Shown piece after piece: positions 1 through 12,306 of a stretch of 64,000 nucleotides of DNA; positions within the stretch are counted from its first letter, which is position 1, and each line of letters begins with the position of its first letter. The position numbers were made by a program, and so were the translations under genes. Origin of the DNA: Marsupella aquatica (Eukaryota > Marchantiophyta); contig OZ316898.1 of assembly GCA_973895155.1 (NCBI GenBank), positions 7,564,001 to 7,628,000 of the forward strand. The letters are read 5' to 3'. The notes beneath the pieces were generated by a model. That model worked only from the letters and a program-made list of their open reading frames with translations, was not told the DNA's origin and made no database searches.

Positions 1-62
1 TCAAAAGTGAACACTGAGACAATGAAATTTCGAACGGCTGATTTAGGTGTTCAAATAAATAC

Positions 63-1317
63 CTCATCGCCAACAATGATGAACTTGAGAACCAGGGAAG
101 CAGCGACGGATCCGAGGAGCTGGCCAACCCAGTAGAGAAGTCCAGTGACCAAGGTGATGTTGCCTCCGACGACAAGACCGAAGGTAACAGCAGGGTTCAC
201 GTGGCCACCAGAAATGTTGGCGGTCGCTGCGACAGTGATGGCGATTGCAAGACCGTGCGCGACAGCAATGCCCACCAATCCGGCGGGAGTCAGATCCGCA
301 CCAGGGTGGATCTTGTCTGCATTTCATAGACACCAGCACCACAATTTCCGTCAATACTTGCTACAAGTTAAACTAGTTCTGCTCAGGCTTCGCACAGTAT
401 CGTTTTGTTCTTGGTAAGAGTCTGAGCGGTTGCAAGCTGCCACTCTGGCTCACACAAACAACTGGGATACAAGTTCATCGTAGTTCAAAGCTACGAGTTC
501 CAGCGTTGCGTCGAGTACGCGGCTCGCTAGTGGTCGAGCAGTAATACACATACTACACAGAATTCGTACAGAGTAACAACAGAGGACAGTCATCCGATCC
601 ACAAGATTAGCAAAACAGACACACAAATTCAAAGATGCAATATCTCACCAACCCCGCGTTCATTGTGCACCCAGACACTATCATTCGGTGCAAGAGCGTT
701 CATTGTACACCCAGACACTATCATTCGGTCTTGAATTCGATAATGACAATATTCACTCCAGGACCAAAATCAAAGTTCGTCTTAGTGAATTCGAAGGGTT
801 GAACCCCTTCCACTACCAACTTCAAATCCTTCCATGACAAGCAGGCCCTCACGATCTCACCTCGTCCTTTGCTCTCCATCAATTAGTGGATAGTCTCGAC
901 CTAAGACTCTCGGGACAAGAAATGATACCATCGAGCTCTCTCGCCTTCCAATGACACACATGGCCAACAGTCATGCGAATGATTGGGAAGGCACAACTCC
1001 GACCAAGACTTCACAATCGCATAGATACAAACCAAGCATTTTTACAGATTAGAAACAACAGCTTCGGCAGAATCCCATCACTCTCAACAGCAGAAACATC
1101 GTGGAGGGACTGCCACCATCGACGAGCTCTCATCAGAGTTGAACCGACCGACAGAGGTACGTAGAGCCTTCATGAGCTTACAGTAGGCAGAGGCGGATCC
1201 AAGCCCGATGAAGACGAAGAGGAAGACGGCGATGAACTCGGCAAACACTGCCTTCAGCACATCGGGAGCAGTGGCCTCCCTGCTGTGTCCTACAGCCACT
1301 TTGTTGGTAATCGCCAT
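63..1317 (-). CDS. Tonoplast intrinsic protein (TIP) aquaporin, 5' part only
   Basis: Water/small-solute channel of the vacuolar membrane, MIP family. Two coding exons are visible: 1317-1161 (start ATG at 1317) and 316-63, separated by an 844-bp intron. The donor is C|GTACCT and the acceptor GCAG|AC, and the phases join (1+2 nt). Together they give 137 residues of a family that is usually about 250. Exon 1 has the TIP-type N-terminus and the first membrane helix ([20 protein letters not shown]). Exon 2 has helix 2, the first pore motif NPA inside [12 protein letters not shown], and helix 3. The exon ends at GAG|GTATTT, so the remaining exons with the second NPA lie left of the window. The subfamily cannot be fixed without the second half. 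I see no stop or frameshift. Confidence 0.9.
656..729. repeat. 40-bp tandem duplication in TIP intron
   Basis: A 34-bp segment starting GCGTTCATTGTG is repeated after 40 bp (656-689 and 696-729) with one difference. It lies inside the first TIP intron. No function is apparent. Confidence 0.85.
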
Positions 1318-4300
1318 CGTCGCAGCTCAGATACAATTCTCCTCTCGCTTGACAATCAGCTGATCGACTGATGAACACTGACTGCATTCTACGATTTGGC
1401 ACAGGTTCTAAATAACGAGGGGGAGAGACTAGGGAGTACCGCAGGGGGTCGGCCCGCACCTGCCACCGAGGCCGGAGTCGGCTCGGCATCGCCTGCCACC
1501 TAGGCTAGGACCCACCCCTCGTATCACGGTCAGCTTGCCGGCTGCCTGCATGCTACAGTACATAACCTGACCAAAGGGAAGCTTTCTTCTTTTACTATTA
1601 TCATTACATTGATGAACGATGGAAACTGTTCATCTTTCTCGCTTCCTTTGGACGAGAGTTCTTCTTTTCAACCACAGGGTAAAAGAAGTTTTCGTACAGC
1701 TTCTCGCTTTCCATTCGACGAGAGTAATTCAAAACCACAACTACGTGTATACGACAGTGTCGTACACGATACGGTATTCTAAGCCAGCTAGGATTTGAAC
1801 GGGGTTTAGGGTGGACAGAAGGGTGAATTTGGTTTATTCTTATTCTCAAAAATTCACTCATCTTTTAAAAGAAAACTTGCAGCCCTAGATCTTGCCCGTC
1901 CATTGCGGCGGGCTGTCTACGGCTCAGAAGAAAGATGCCCAGATCTTTCTTCTGAGCCATAGATCGCCAGCTGAAAGGTGGACAAGATTGGTAGATGCAC
2001 ACAAAAGTGGGTGGCCAAGATTGAAAATTTGAAGTTTGAGATGCCCGGCCTATTTGGTATATTTTGTTAAAGTTTTAAGCTATTTAGGATCCTCATCCAA
2101 ACTAGTCCAGTTGAGTTTTTTTTCTTTCATTCATTGTCACTTAGTTAGTTTATGATTTATAGATTAGTCAAAGAGACAAGTGTACCAATACAAGACGTCA
2201 CATGTCCTGTGTATACCCATATACGATTCCTTGACTTTCCGTTGGGCTTTCCATGGAAAACAACTCAATTTATGAGGGTATATTATTCTAACAAAGTAGG
2301 CAATAAAACAAATTGGACCCTATTGAACTCGTCTACAAAATTTCATAACTATTCTTGTGGGACCATTGAAAAACCCATTACTTTTTTGCACGCGATGAGT
2401 CCTTTCCGTGGATAATTGATTGAGATGAGATAGACGTAGTAGAGTGATGAAATCAATGGGCATTTGACGACTAACATTTTGATTTTCTCTGATTCATCAT
2501 CTCTCAAACTTGTTAAAATACGAGGGTCCCCTTATCACCTTGGCCTTTCTACAAAAGAAAATTACTATTTCAGTTCAAAGTAATGTTTGAAAACGGCCCA
2601 TTCGGGTTGAGGTTGTACCTCCATTATTGTAGTTGTTTGTGGAAAGTTCTGATCCATCTGGGCTTCTTTTTTTATGTAGTTGCTGTCTTATAGGAGAATT
2701 GTTTACTACTATGTGATGTTAATCATTGATTCCAACACTCCACATTCTTTGAACCAAACTGTCCAGTCTATGATCCTTCCACATTCTTTGTACTTTGTCT
2801 GCCTTTCTCTCAATAAATTTTCATGGCTTTTCGTTTATACCATTTTTTTTGGTACCGTGTCTAACTCTCCTTCAATAAATGTGTTCCCTAGTTTTCATTC
2901 TTATTAATTTTTTCATTAATTATAAGGATAAGGATAGAATGTGGTGAACCCTAGGCATTAAAGTAAATCCTTTCTTTGAGGCACTGCTCTATCATGGAAT
3001 ACAAGCCCCATGTCCGTGTGTTGCACAAAAGATTTCGAGTGAGGGCAAGATTTCGAGGTGAGGACAACATGTCAAGGTGAGGACAAGATTTCAAGTGGAA
3101 GGCAAGATGTTGAGGTGAGGCAAACATGGTTTGTGATTGGGATGTGAGGTCAACAAGGGGGGTCAGGAATGACAAACTTCAAGGAATTCAAAAATAAAAT
3201 TGAAGTTTGAAATCCAAATAAGGAGCAAGAAACCTTTCAGTGGATGGGAAAAGGAATTTTATTTTATTTTTTAGTTATGTTTTTTACTTAATTCATGACT
3301 ATTTTTTTCAATAATTATAGCCCTCCTCCCTTCCCCGTTCTACCTCATTCTTGTTCCACCCCTCCTTTTTTCCTTTCTCACCCCTCTCGCCTCCCCTTCC
3401 ATTTTCTCCTCTCCCCCTCCACTTGTAGTTTTCAGGAAGGCTGTTGTTAGGGGAAGTGCTGTAAGTTGTTGCAAGCGGAACGGGGAGTCAAAAGATAGAT
3501 TGTCGTTCCAAGGGGAGAAGGGAGGGAGAGGAGAGCTTGGACCCCACAAAAGAGGGGAGTCCAATGCAAGAATACTTGCAGCTGGTGGGGTGAGAGGCCA
3601 GGCCAAGGTGTAATGGTGTTGAGGCAAGACAGAAAATACTCTCAGAGCTAGAGAAGAGACACAAAATTGAACTTGGGCAAACAGCAAATAGAGGTGTAGG
3701 CAAAGAAAAATCATTGACTTATGAGCAAGAGAATCTAATTCCAAGTAATGTCAAGGAAATGGGAGAACCAATTGGGTGGGGTCCATTGGCCCCTCCCACC
3801 TTATAGGCACCTTTTCCCCCAATCCAAGAGTCCCAAATATTACTCCACATATCTGACCGTAAAGCAATGTTCCCTCCTTCTTCTCTTTTTGTAATTAAGC
3901 TAACGATGAGAGGGATTTGGTGGGATCCCTTATTATAGATGTAGATCTCACCGTTTTAATTTCTTGCTGCGAACATGAAGGGCAGTTTTAGAGATATTGA
4001 CGAGGAGGAAAAAGAACCAATGAAAACTTACTCTTTCCTGGAATCAAAGTTAATATTGTTGTATGTTTCATTATTATATTATATCATTATTATTATACTA
4101 TTCCAACAGAGCATATTCTTTGAACCTACCTTTTTGTGTCAATAAGAAGAGAATGTGTCAAACCCTCATTTCCTAGTTTCAAAGTGTCATGTCTACTATG
4201 TTCCCCTGAATTGAAGGGCATTGAAAGCTTTAGAAATTTTACCACCAGAGGATAGAACCAATGCACAGTAAATATCATTTTGAGTTCCCCCCCCCCCCCT

Positions 4301-5299
4301 TTCACCACTTTTATCTGTCTCGTTGGACCATACTTCTAGGTGTCCATAAGTTGAGGTTTCAAGGCAAAACTAAAGACTAAGCATCATGATTGTTCTTCCT
4401 GATTCGCTTCAAAGCCTCAACATCTTCTCAGTTTCCAAGCATGATGCTGGCATGGAGATTTAACCTTAGGACATGGCTGTTGACAAACACAAGTTTTAAA
4501 AAGTCAACATAAATAAATAAAATAAAATACTCCAGATGGGTGATACGTTGCACCATTTTAACTTGGCTAAACAAGGTAGGAAAACTAAAATAATAAAACT
4601 CCATTGGTGAATAAATTACAGTACATTGCATTATTTGAGCTTAGATGGCCAACCTGGCATGAGTACAGAAGTCTAGACATGGATGTCATGGATGCCAAAG
4701 GTGATGTGTGGATAAGGCCATGAGGTGATGCAACCCACACTACAGCATTGGAACTGCTGATGACACCAAAAAACATGGTTAAAGAAAACATGGGGGAATT
4801 ACTCCAAGTATCTTTTATCCCCTTTGTAGGTTGTTTCTTCAATCCCCGCTTGGCTGGACTCCGCTTTTTGAGGATTGCACTATTTTCCCTGCCTTGAATT
4901 GGTGGGCCCTTGCCTCCCATTCTTTCAAAAAATACTAATAACCAAAATCCTTGGACCATGTTCATATCCTTCCCGGGCATTCACCACCACCATGGAACCT
5001 TGCTTAAGACATTCCCCCTCATTCAACTACGTCCAGAATGATAGTGGACCTTCTCCTGGTCTTACTCACTCAGCCCTTCCCAAAGGAAGGTGGAAGGACC
5101 CCTCAATCAACTCTGGTTGGGTTCTCATTCTTGAATGTTTGCTCTGTCAAAGCTATGGTACTCCTAAGAATGCAATTCAATTTGTCCCATTTCTCCCTGT
5201 TGTGACAAAGGGGTGAGACGGTATAAGTATATTGCTCCACGACACCAAACTTCAGATGCATTGACCCTTTGCAAGAATGGGGGTAGGGGTCAACATCAG
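1318..5299. other. Non-coding stretch upstream of TIP
   Basis: This should include the 5' leader and promoter of the TIP gene near 1318-1600. The rest is AT-rich sequence with short, family-less open frames that I do not accept as genes. A CT-rich tract lies at about 3320-3420, a poly-C run near 4287, and a 19-bp minisatellite at 3031-3124. Nothing else recognisable. Confidence 0.6.
3031..3124. repeat. 19-bp minisatellite, about 5 units
   Basis: Five degenerate units of the type GATTTCGAGGTGAGGACAA follow head to tail. Units differ by 2-5 bases, so the array is old. Confidence 0.75.
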
Positions 5300-5601
5300 T
5301 GTTCAACTATGACGTCTTCCTTCATGACGATCCAATCATTACTCATTCCATGCACACGTAGTCAACACAATCTCTACGTGGTTCACCTCTTCTCCAAGGC
5401 TACGTCCACACGAACACTCAAGCTTTCCCTCTTCCTCAAGTTGCTCCATTACAATGAGTAAGCACCACACACCAGCGGCTTACATTAGCCCTGGTATATA
5501 CAAGGTCACACACGACTAACCTAACCTCAGCTAAGATCCTAACTGTGGTTAGCCTAAGTGTCGTAACCTATGAGTCACAAGACTAAGAGCAATCCTTAAC
5601 A
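5300..5601 (-). mobile_element. Solo LTR of the Copia family, TSD ATCAG
   Basis: A minus-strand copy of the LTR found intact at 14185-14516: it starts TGTTAAGG at 5601 and ends near the TGTTCAAC at 5300. It is about 302 bp against 332 in the full copies, so it carries deletions. The flanking pentamers are identical, ATCAG at 5295-5299 and at 5602-5606. That is the signature of an insertion later reduced to one LTR by LTR-LTR recombination. Confidence 0.9.
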
Positions 5602-5606
5602 ATCAG

Positions 5607-8536
5607 CTGACTAAAAAACACTATGGATTTCCATGGATTACAGGGAATGTCTGGCCTGGGATAAATATAAAATATAAAGACTTAAATAAAAAATGTCTGG
5701 CCTGGGATGAGTTTTGTGTAACCGGCCCAGGAAAACCAGTCTTCCAATACGCACAAAGTCCTCCAATGAAAATTAATGTAAGAAACTGTCGGTGTAGACT
5801 AGACAGCAAATGTAGAACATGATAGCACACTACATGCACCAATGAGTCAACACAATTGGAAAAACTTGTGAAGGTTCCATAACATATGAGAGCACAGTCA
5901 TGTGAAGAATGAGGGAGACTCACAATGTTCTTCCTTCAACCTATACCCCCAAGGGGGGCCAAAATGTGTGGGCCTAATTTAAGCAAATCTTATCCTAATA
6001 TAATCCAGGGTTTGACTAACCCTAGTGAGGCCAAAATAATTAAAGCCAGGGACGCGAGTCAAATTTTAACAATTAAAATCTTAGAGCCCGTTGTTTGACT
6101 GACCTGATTGTTGGAAAGAGCATGTTGACTCTTGTGGAGCTAGTTATGCATAGCATTAAGTGTTAGATGAAGATTATAATACCGATTCTCCTCAAAAGAC
6201 TAATGGATATCACAAACAATTATAGCGATCATTTCAGTACGCTATCAGAGCCTATTTTACATATTTACAAATCAATATGTTCATACAATTGAACTTTGTA
6301 TGATAAATTATCTGGATATCTCCAAGAGAAAAAGAAACAAGCAAATCACTTGAGGCTTTATTCAAATCCATAATGGCCCTAATAACACTAAAAATACTAT
6401 ATTCTAATAAAGAATAAAATAATACACTCTCACTCCTCTTTATATGACACAACAAAATAGACTAAGGGCTTATTAGGCTCCATGACAGTGACAGTAAATT
6501 GAAAACCAAAGTGATATATTAGATGTTATTGCATAAAAGGTTTGTCTAGAAGATGAACTCAAGGATGAACTCTAATAAAAAATAGGTTATGAAGGGGGAG
6601 GTTAGAAACAATATCTCCTGAATTTATGATAACTCACATGATATTTCTTTCATATCAAGTTAAAGTATACCTCACCCTTACAGTTTCAAGGAAACCTTCA
6701 CCCTAAAGGTCAGATTTAGAGTTTTATTACTCATTCTTTTGCTATCCAGGTCAAAGTACACCTCATACACAAGGTAAATGTATAAAAGAAATGAGAAAGG
6801 GAAAGGAGAGCCTTTCAACACGAGAATTATCAAAACGTGTGCATAAACATGAAATATTTTGTACATGCAATCCTTGTAAAACAATTTAAGCATGCACTGC
6901 ATAGTTACTCGCCTCGCATGTGCATAAAATAAATAAAACTAAAATGATTTAACTATATAATATTATTCTTATCCATATTATTTAGTTATACTGATTATAT
7001 CTTGATAACCAAATTATCACTACACCGCAAACCTGCCCGCCCGAAGTTGCCATGCTTGCTAGAATTGGTGAGTTGGGGCATGTGAGAGGTTTTATTGCCC
7101 ACCTTTACCAAACACGGTGGATGGCACATATCTACCCATTGTAAGATACCTGGATCTGGCGAGAAGTGAATTAAAAGAAGACCATTGGAGTGCATTGCAC
7201 GTTGCATATTGGGTAGGAATGTTGATTAACTTCCGCCACTCAACTCTGTATGTGTTCACTGACTTATGAATGGCCTTATTTGTGGAAATGCTGTGAGGAT
7301 AAGAAAAATGCAAGGATATGCTACTCATCCAATCGTGAGGAAAACCTTGAGGGTTGCCTTGAAGTAAGACAGCAAAAATGCAAGGATATGCTACCAATCC
7401 ATCCATTCATGATAAAAACCTTGAGGGTTGCCTTGAAGTAAGAAACGGCTAAGATCTTGCCCAAGATTCCTGGAGATCAAAGGGCTAGCCTGATTGAGGG
7501 CCCATGGAAGAAAGTAGCCCTTTCTTTTGATCAAATTGACGAGGATTGTCTCCTTTTCTCTCCCCTTTGTGCTTTCGATGCGTTTATGTTGGTTTTGTGC
7601 ACTGCAATGCTCTTCACGAGTGCCTGCTATGGTGACGATCCCGTTGAGCCTGTGGAGGAGTGACTTACCTTGGGGGTTCGGAAGTGCAGAGCAAGCACAT
7701 TCTCCTGGATTCGTGACTGAGCGGGGTAAGGAAATCACAATGTACTGTCGTTGTTGAGCAGCATTGTTGTCATCGAGTTTCTTCTCAACATTTTTTGGAT
7801 AATAAAGCTTTGCTTCATGGTCAGTTTTGTAGCTGCCTTGTTGCTTTCCTCTGCGTCCGCGCTGACTCTTTTTATCTCCAGATTGGAACCGCCGATGTTA
7901 CTGCTGATGGCTTGTCATTGCCTGACAATGTATTGCCCTGCTGTTGTTTGGATTTACGATCATTTACACTTCAGATCTAGTTTCGTACCACACGAGCCCT
8001 TGGAAAGTCTTCGATATTGAGTTCCGGGTCTGACTGGTTTGGCTGGCTTCTGTGGGGACTTCGTTTCCAGGAAATGGCTGTTGTGTTACAATTGATCTTG
8101 CTCGATCATCGTTTCCTGAGTCCTGACCATTTGGTATTGCATTGTCATGCCTTTCGGTAGTTAAGTTGTGTCTCATGTTGAGCACATTTGCTCTGTTTGC
8201 CTTGCCTTGCAGTGTATTCTGTGGGCTGCACTTGAAGATGTCAATTTGGAGACAGCCGTTTGGGCAAATTGGAAGCATTTATAGGAGGTCTTGACCAAAG
8301 GCAAAATTTAATCTGCCATATACTTTATCCTCAACCTCGGGATGGCAGGATTGTCTAAATTTTCACTCTCACATTCCGTGCTTGCTGGGGCTGAGGTTTA
8401 GCGTACAGTAGTAGCAAGAGAATCAGCCGAGCGACGAGGCTTTGCAGTCTTCGAAAAAGAGTGGAGCAGAGCAAAGCCGGGCAGGTAGAGGTTGCGAGTA
8501 TGTTAGGATTCGTTGCAGCTGTTGTTGTCGCTTGAG
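5607..8536. other. Non-coding stretch between solo LTR and LRR gene
   Basis: No supported gene. It contains a short repeated GTCTGGCCTGGGAT motif (about 5647 and 5694), a 70-bp duplication at 7304-7443, and AT-rich sequence. The GC content rises after about 7450, and 8400-8670 looks like the transcribed leader of the LRR gene. Confidence 0.5.
7304..7443. repeat. 70-bp tandem duplication
   Basis: Two copies begin AAAAATGCAAGGATATGCTA (7304 and 7374) and end in CTTGAAGTAAGA. They differ by a few substitutions and small indels. Confidence 0.8.
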
Positions 8537-8650
8537 ATGGCCGCGGTTTCAGCTACGAGCGTCGATGCTGGTCTCGGATCGGTTGCTGCGGGCGGACCGC
8601 TGCGACCCAGTTGTGGATCTCGATCGGAGGCGATAGCAAGTGGTGTTTGA
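8537..8650 (+). other. Possible short upstream ORF of the LRR gene
   Basis: A 37-codon frame starts at an ATG in a good context (GAGATGG) and ends at TGA 8648-8650. It sits in GC-rich sequence that probably belongs to the 5' leader of the gene at 9472. A donor-like GTGCGT follows near 8670 and an acceptor-like TGTGTAG lies near 9447, so a leader intron of about 0.8 kb is plausible. Transcript ends are not visible, so this is tentative. Confidence 0.3.
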
Positions 8651-9471
8651 GAGATTTGAGGACTGTCCGGTGCGTGTTCTTCTCTTTTTTTTCCAGTTCG
8701 ACTGGGTTTCCTGTGTTCGTAACTACTGGCGTAGAAGTGAAGAGAAGCTTTTCTGTGGTCTGCCTGACGATACTTCTTGATCTAGAATGTATGGCGTTGT
8801 CACCAGTTGGAGTCTAGGGTTTTCCAACTGAAGGATATCTTTGTTGCTACCTGTCTGCAATCTGTGTTGAGCCGTCACAGGAAATTCGTGTTCCGAGTGT
8901 TTTTTGTAAGGCTGAACAATGTCCTTGATATAGAAACTACGATACGGCTTGGAAGCTTCACAGGTAGAACGCAGGTCCTGTGTATTTCGCTCGCGATTGT
9001 GGGGCAGGCGTCCATGTAGAATGAGGACTGCTTCACTTGAAAGTTGACGATCTAAACGCATGTTAGGTTTTTCCCTGGTTTCCGTCCCAAGAAGTGAGTG
9101 CCACTTAATTAATGGATTTGCTGTTGGTGGGAGTTCCTGGGCTCTACTTCTGGAGTGTGTCATATAATTATGTAGGAGCGGAGGGTCCATTTTCTTTCCT
9201 CTGTCATTTATCTCGTCAGCATTGATTAGCTCTCTGAGAAGTTGTCATTCTGCTGCATTCTGACATTTGGTTGTAGTTATAGTTTTTCCAACTATGACAA
9301 TATTACTTCAAATGCAGGATGTGTATTGAATATCTCGTTTGGTCCCAAGCACTCAAACCAGTTAATTTTTCTTTAATACTCGTTTTGTACAGGCAGTGAA
9401 CAATTTAAATGCAAAGGCTTCTAACTTGGGTCGAATTCTGTGTGTAGGTCGACTGATCAGTTATACATACC

Positions 9472-11238
9472 ATGGAAAGGATTCTGAAAGCTGCTCGGGC
9501 ATCTGGCTCGCTCAACCTATCCAATCGCTCCCTCAAGGAGGTACCTCCAGATGTATTTAAGTTGCTGGAAAATGTGAGCACCGATGAAAAGTGGTGGGAG
9601 GTTGTAGAGCTGCAAAAGTTGGTACTTTCACACAACAACATTTCAAAGTTACCGGAGGATCTAGGCAAGATATCCTCCTTGACTTTACTGAATGTCAGTG
9701 CCAACCATCTAACTGATATTCCAGCAGCGATTGGCGAGCTCGTGTTGCTGAAATTCTTAGATCTTTCTAACAATAAGCTGACCAAGTTGCCTCCAGAGAT
9801 TTGCTCCTTAGTCTGTCTTACAAGGCTTCATTGTGGAAGCAACTCGCTGGATTCTCTACCTCACGGTTTGGGCAACTTGAAAGCCTTGACACAACTAAAG
9901 GTGCCTAACAATCTACTTACTCAGATCCCAGAGGAATTGAGTCAGTGCTCAAAACTTGTTGAATTAGACTTCGAGGGGAATAAGCTAACCCAAATTCCCG
10001 ACCAGCTCTTCAATTCCATGGTCAATCTGACAGAACTAAAGGCAGCTAAGAATGTCCTCAAGGATATTCCTACGAGTCTCGGATCGCTGAAGAAGCTCGT
10101 TCGTCTGGAGCTTCATCAGAATCGAATTTCTGCAATACCTCCTTCGTTGGCTGGCTGTTCTGGGCTTCTCGAATTATATCTTGGGGATAACCTGATAAGC
10201 AGTCTTCCGCCTGAAATAGGAAGCATGAAAATGTTAAGCACTTTTGATCTCCACACCAACCAGCTGGAAGAGCTTCCAATAGAGTTGTGCTCACTCGAGC
10301 TTTCTGCGCTGGATTTATCCAACAACAATTTAGCTGGTGTACCGGCAGCTCTGGGAAATATGACCTCATTAAGGAAGCTGGCCCTTGTAGGGAATCCTGT
10401 GCGGTCATTGAGAAGTTCCCTCATCACAGGACCTACCCCAGCGTTGCTCAGGTTTCTCCGAAGCAGACTCCAAGATGATGATGCAGACACAAGTGTGGCT
10501 TCTTCAGGAAATGTTTTTGCCGCACAGTTACCAGATCAGGTGCTCCACGCATCACGCCAGGCAGCTTCAACTAAGGCTCTGTCGCTTTCTGAAAAAGGCT
10601 TAACTTCAGTTCCAGCAGGGTCGTGGCAATCTCATTCCCTCACCAGTCTTGATCTCTCAAAGAACCAAATAGGAGAACTGCCTAGGGAACTATCTGTCTG
10701 TACGTCTCTGGAGATTCTGTTGCTCTCAGACAACAAGATTGAAGACTGGCCAGGAGCTGTTTTGGCATCCTTGCCCCACCTTCGTCACTTGGTTTTGGCA
10801 CGCAATCCTCTGTCCAACTTACCAAGAGAAGCATTCAGCTCAACTAAGAACCTCGAAGTACTTGACCTGAGTGGGACTTCGGCCCTGACTCCGTCTGCAC
10901 CAAGTCTGTCATCAATGCCACATCTGCGACAACTTTACCTGAGTCGCGTGCAATTAAAGGAGGTTCCAGCAGATGTAGCAGAGCTACCTAGATTAACTGT
11001 TCTGGATCTCAGTGCGAATTACATATCAGTTGTGCCAGATGCATTTACTAAGCTCACGCTTCTGGAAGAGCTCAACCTGGCCAACAACAACATTTCTGTA
11101 TTGAGTCCCAAGTTAGGCTTGCTAGAGCCATCTCTAAGAAGTTTGAAGCTTGAGGGAAATCCAATTCGAAGCATACGACGACCTATTCTGGAACGTGGGA
11201 CGAAGGCTGTCCTGGAATATTTGAAGAATAAAATGTAA
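9472..11238 (+). CDS. LRRC40-like leucine-rich-repeat protein
   Basis: A 588-residue cytosolic-type LRR protein encoded by one uninterrupted exon; the start ATG lies in CATACCATGG. It opens with a short conserved N-terminal segment ([20 protein letters not shown]). About a dozen LRRs of 22-23 residues follow (residues about 50-320, consensus LxxLxLxxNxLxxLP). Next comes a break with the conserved block [11 protein letters not shown] and a low-complexity linker (about 330-375), then a second LRR set (380-570). It ends in the family tail [20 protein letters not shown]. Length and layout match plant and animal LRRC40 homologues, whose molecular role is poorly defined. There is no signal peptide, membrane segment or kinase domain, so it is not a receptor kinase. 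It is distinct from the PIRL group by its two-block layout. Confidence 0.93.
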   Translation: MERILKAARASGSLNLSNRSLKEVPPDVFKLLENVSTDEKWWEVVELQKLVLSHNNISKLPEDLGKISSLTLLNVSANHLTDIPAAIGELVLLKFLDLSNNKLTKLPPEICSLVCLTRLHCGSNSLDSLPHGLGNLKALTQLKVPNNLLTQIPEELSQCSKLVELDFEGNKLTQIPDQLFNSMVNLTELKAAKNVLKDIPTSLGSLKKLVRLELHQNRISAIPPSLAGCSGLLELYLGDNLISSLPPEIGSMKMLSTFDLHTNQLEELPIELCSLELSALDLSNNNLAGVPAALGNMTSLRKLALVGNPVRSLRSSLITGPTPALLRFLRSRLQDDDADTSVASSGNVFAAQLPDQVLHASRQAASTKALSLSEKGLTSVPAGSWQSHSLTSLDLSKNQIGELPRELSVCTSLEILLLSDNKIEDWPGAVLASLPHLRHLVLARNPLSNLPREAFSSTKNLEVLDLSGTSALTPSAPSLSSMPHLRQLYLSRVQLKEVPADVAELPRLTVLDLSANYISVVPDAFTKLTLLEELNLANNNISVLSPKLGLLEPSLRSLKLEGNPIRSIRRPILERGTKAVLEYLKNKM

Positions 11239-11473
11239 TCCTTGATAAGCAAGCTTGCTAGTTTATGCAATTGTTTGCTCTACCAAATTCTTGTGTCGAA
11301 TCTTGAGTTAGGTCAACGTAATTAGTTTGGGAACCTTTCTCCTTGAGCCCAGGAAAATGAGGAAGGCGTTGTAGAGGGGCCCCTGATGATTGTATTCAGT
11401 TTTGCCCTCTGCCAAATTCTTATCGCTGAATGTAGTATCGAAAGGCGATGTTCTGTAATTCTAACCTTTCCTT

Positions 11474-11515
11474 GAATCCAGAAAGTAAAAGTGGGTCCTG
11501 GCACTTTCTGGATTC
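11474..11515. repeat. Short perfect inverted repeat (hairpin)
   Basis: GAATCCAGAAAGT at 11474-11486 is perfectly complementary to 11503-11515, with a 16-nt loop. It lies about 240 bp past the LRR stop codon and could fold in a 3' UTR. Function unknown. Confidence 0.7.
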
Positions 11516-12032
11516 TAACATCAAGATGGCCTGGCCTCAAAGGTAGACGAGAAAAATTAAAGTGTCCAGGCCTGGATTCATACTTCGTCACCTGCACCCT
11601 GCCAACTCTTTTCCTCCTCACGTGTCTTCGTTTCATTTATGATAAGCTTGACTCTTGGTGACCTGGGGCTTGTCTGGCCAACCCTGTACTTTCTCAGGCG
11701 GATGGATGGAAAGGACGGACAAGCTGAGATAAATGTCTAGAGAGCCTACACTAGGTGAGGATGGTTAAATGTGTCTAGCGAGCCTTCACAAGCCTTAGAT
11801 TGGAATGATACGTGTCTGGAAAGCTTAGGATCTTCACTTGCCCTGTGGATAGACGGATCTCGCCTTCCTTGTCCGCCTGTTGGGACATCCTGATCGTTTC
11901 AAAAGTGGAAAACTCAACAGATGCCGAGAGCACATTCACAGTGACAATTTCCTTCGGATTCAAATTCTTGTGAATCATTGGAAAGGAAATATAGCGAGAA
12001 CAGGTGTGCAGAGGAGAGGAGAGGGACTCACC

Positions 12033-12306
12033 CATTTCTGTAGAATATAATAAGGTATTATGCAAGGTTGGACCTTTTTATGCCAATTTCTGTAGAATAT
12101 AACAAAGTATAATACAAGGTTGGACCTTCTTATGGCGTGATTGTCATTTGAATTTGCCGATTTCTGTAGAATATGACAAAGTATAATACAAGGTTGGACC
12201 TTCTTATGGCGTGATTGTCATTTGAATTTGCCGATTTCTGTAGAATATGACAAAGTATAATACAAGGTTGGACCTTCTTATGGCGTGATTGTCATTTGAA
12301 TTTGCC
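12033..12306. repeat. 74-bp tandem array (one partial plus three full units)
   Basis: The units begin GATTTCTGTAGAATATGACA and end GAATTTGCC: a 52-bp partial copy at 12033-12084, then 12085-12158, 12159-12232 and 12233-12306. The last two full copies are identical, so the array expanded recently. Confidence 0.95.

Noticed and set aside
2152-2415. 87-codon plus-strand frame
   Set aside because: No recognisable family, AT-rich surroundings and no partner exons.
3340-3744. 134-codon minus-strand frame
   Set aside because: It is the complement of a CT/AG-rich tract; low complexity with no domain. Overlapping frames in the same tract are equally open.
7457-8280. Several 60-115 codon frames on both strands
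   Set aside because: Overlapping each other, no family, no matching splice context.
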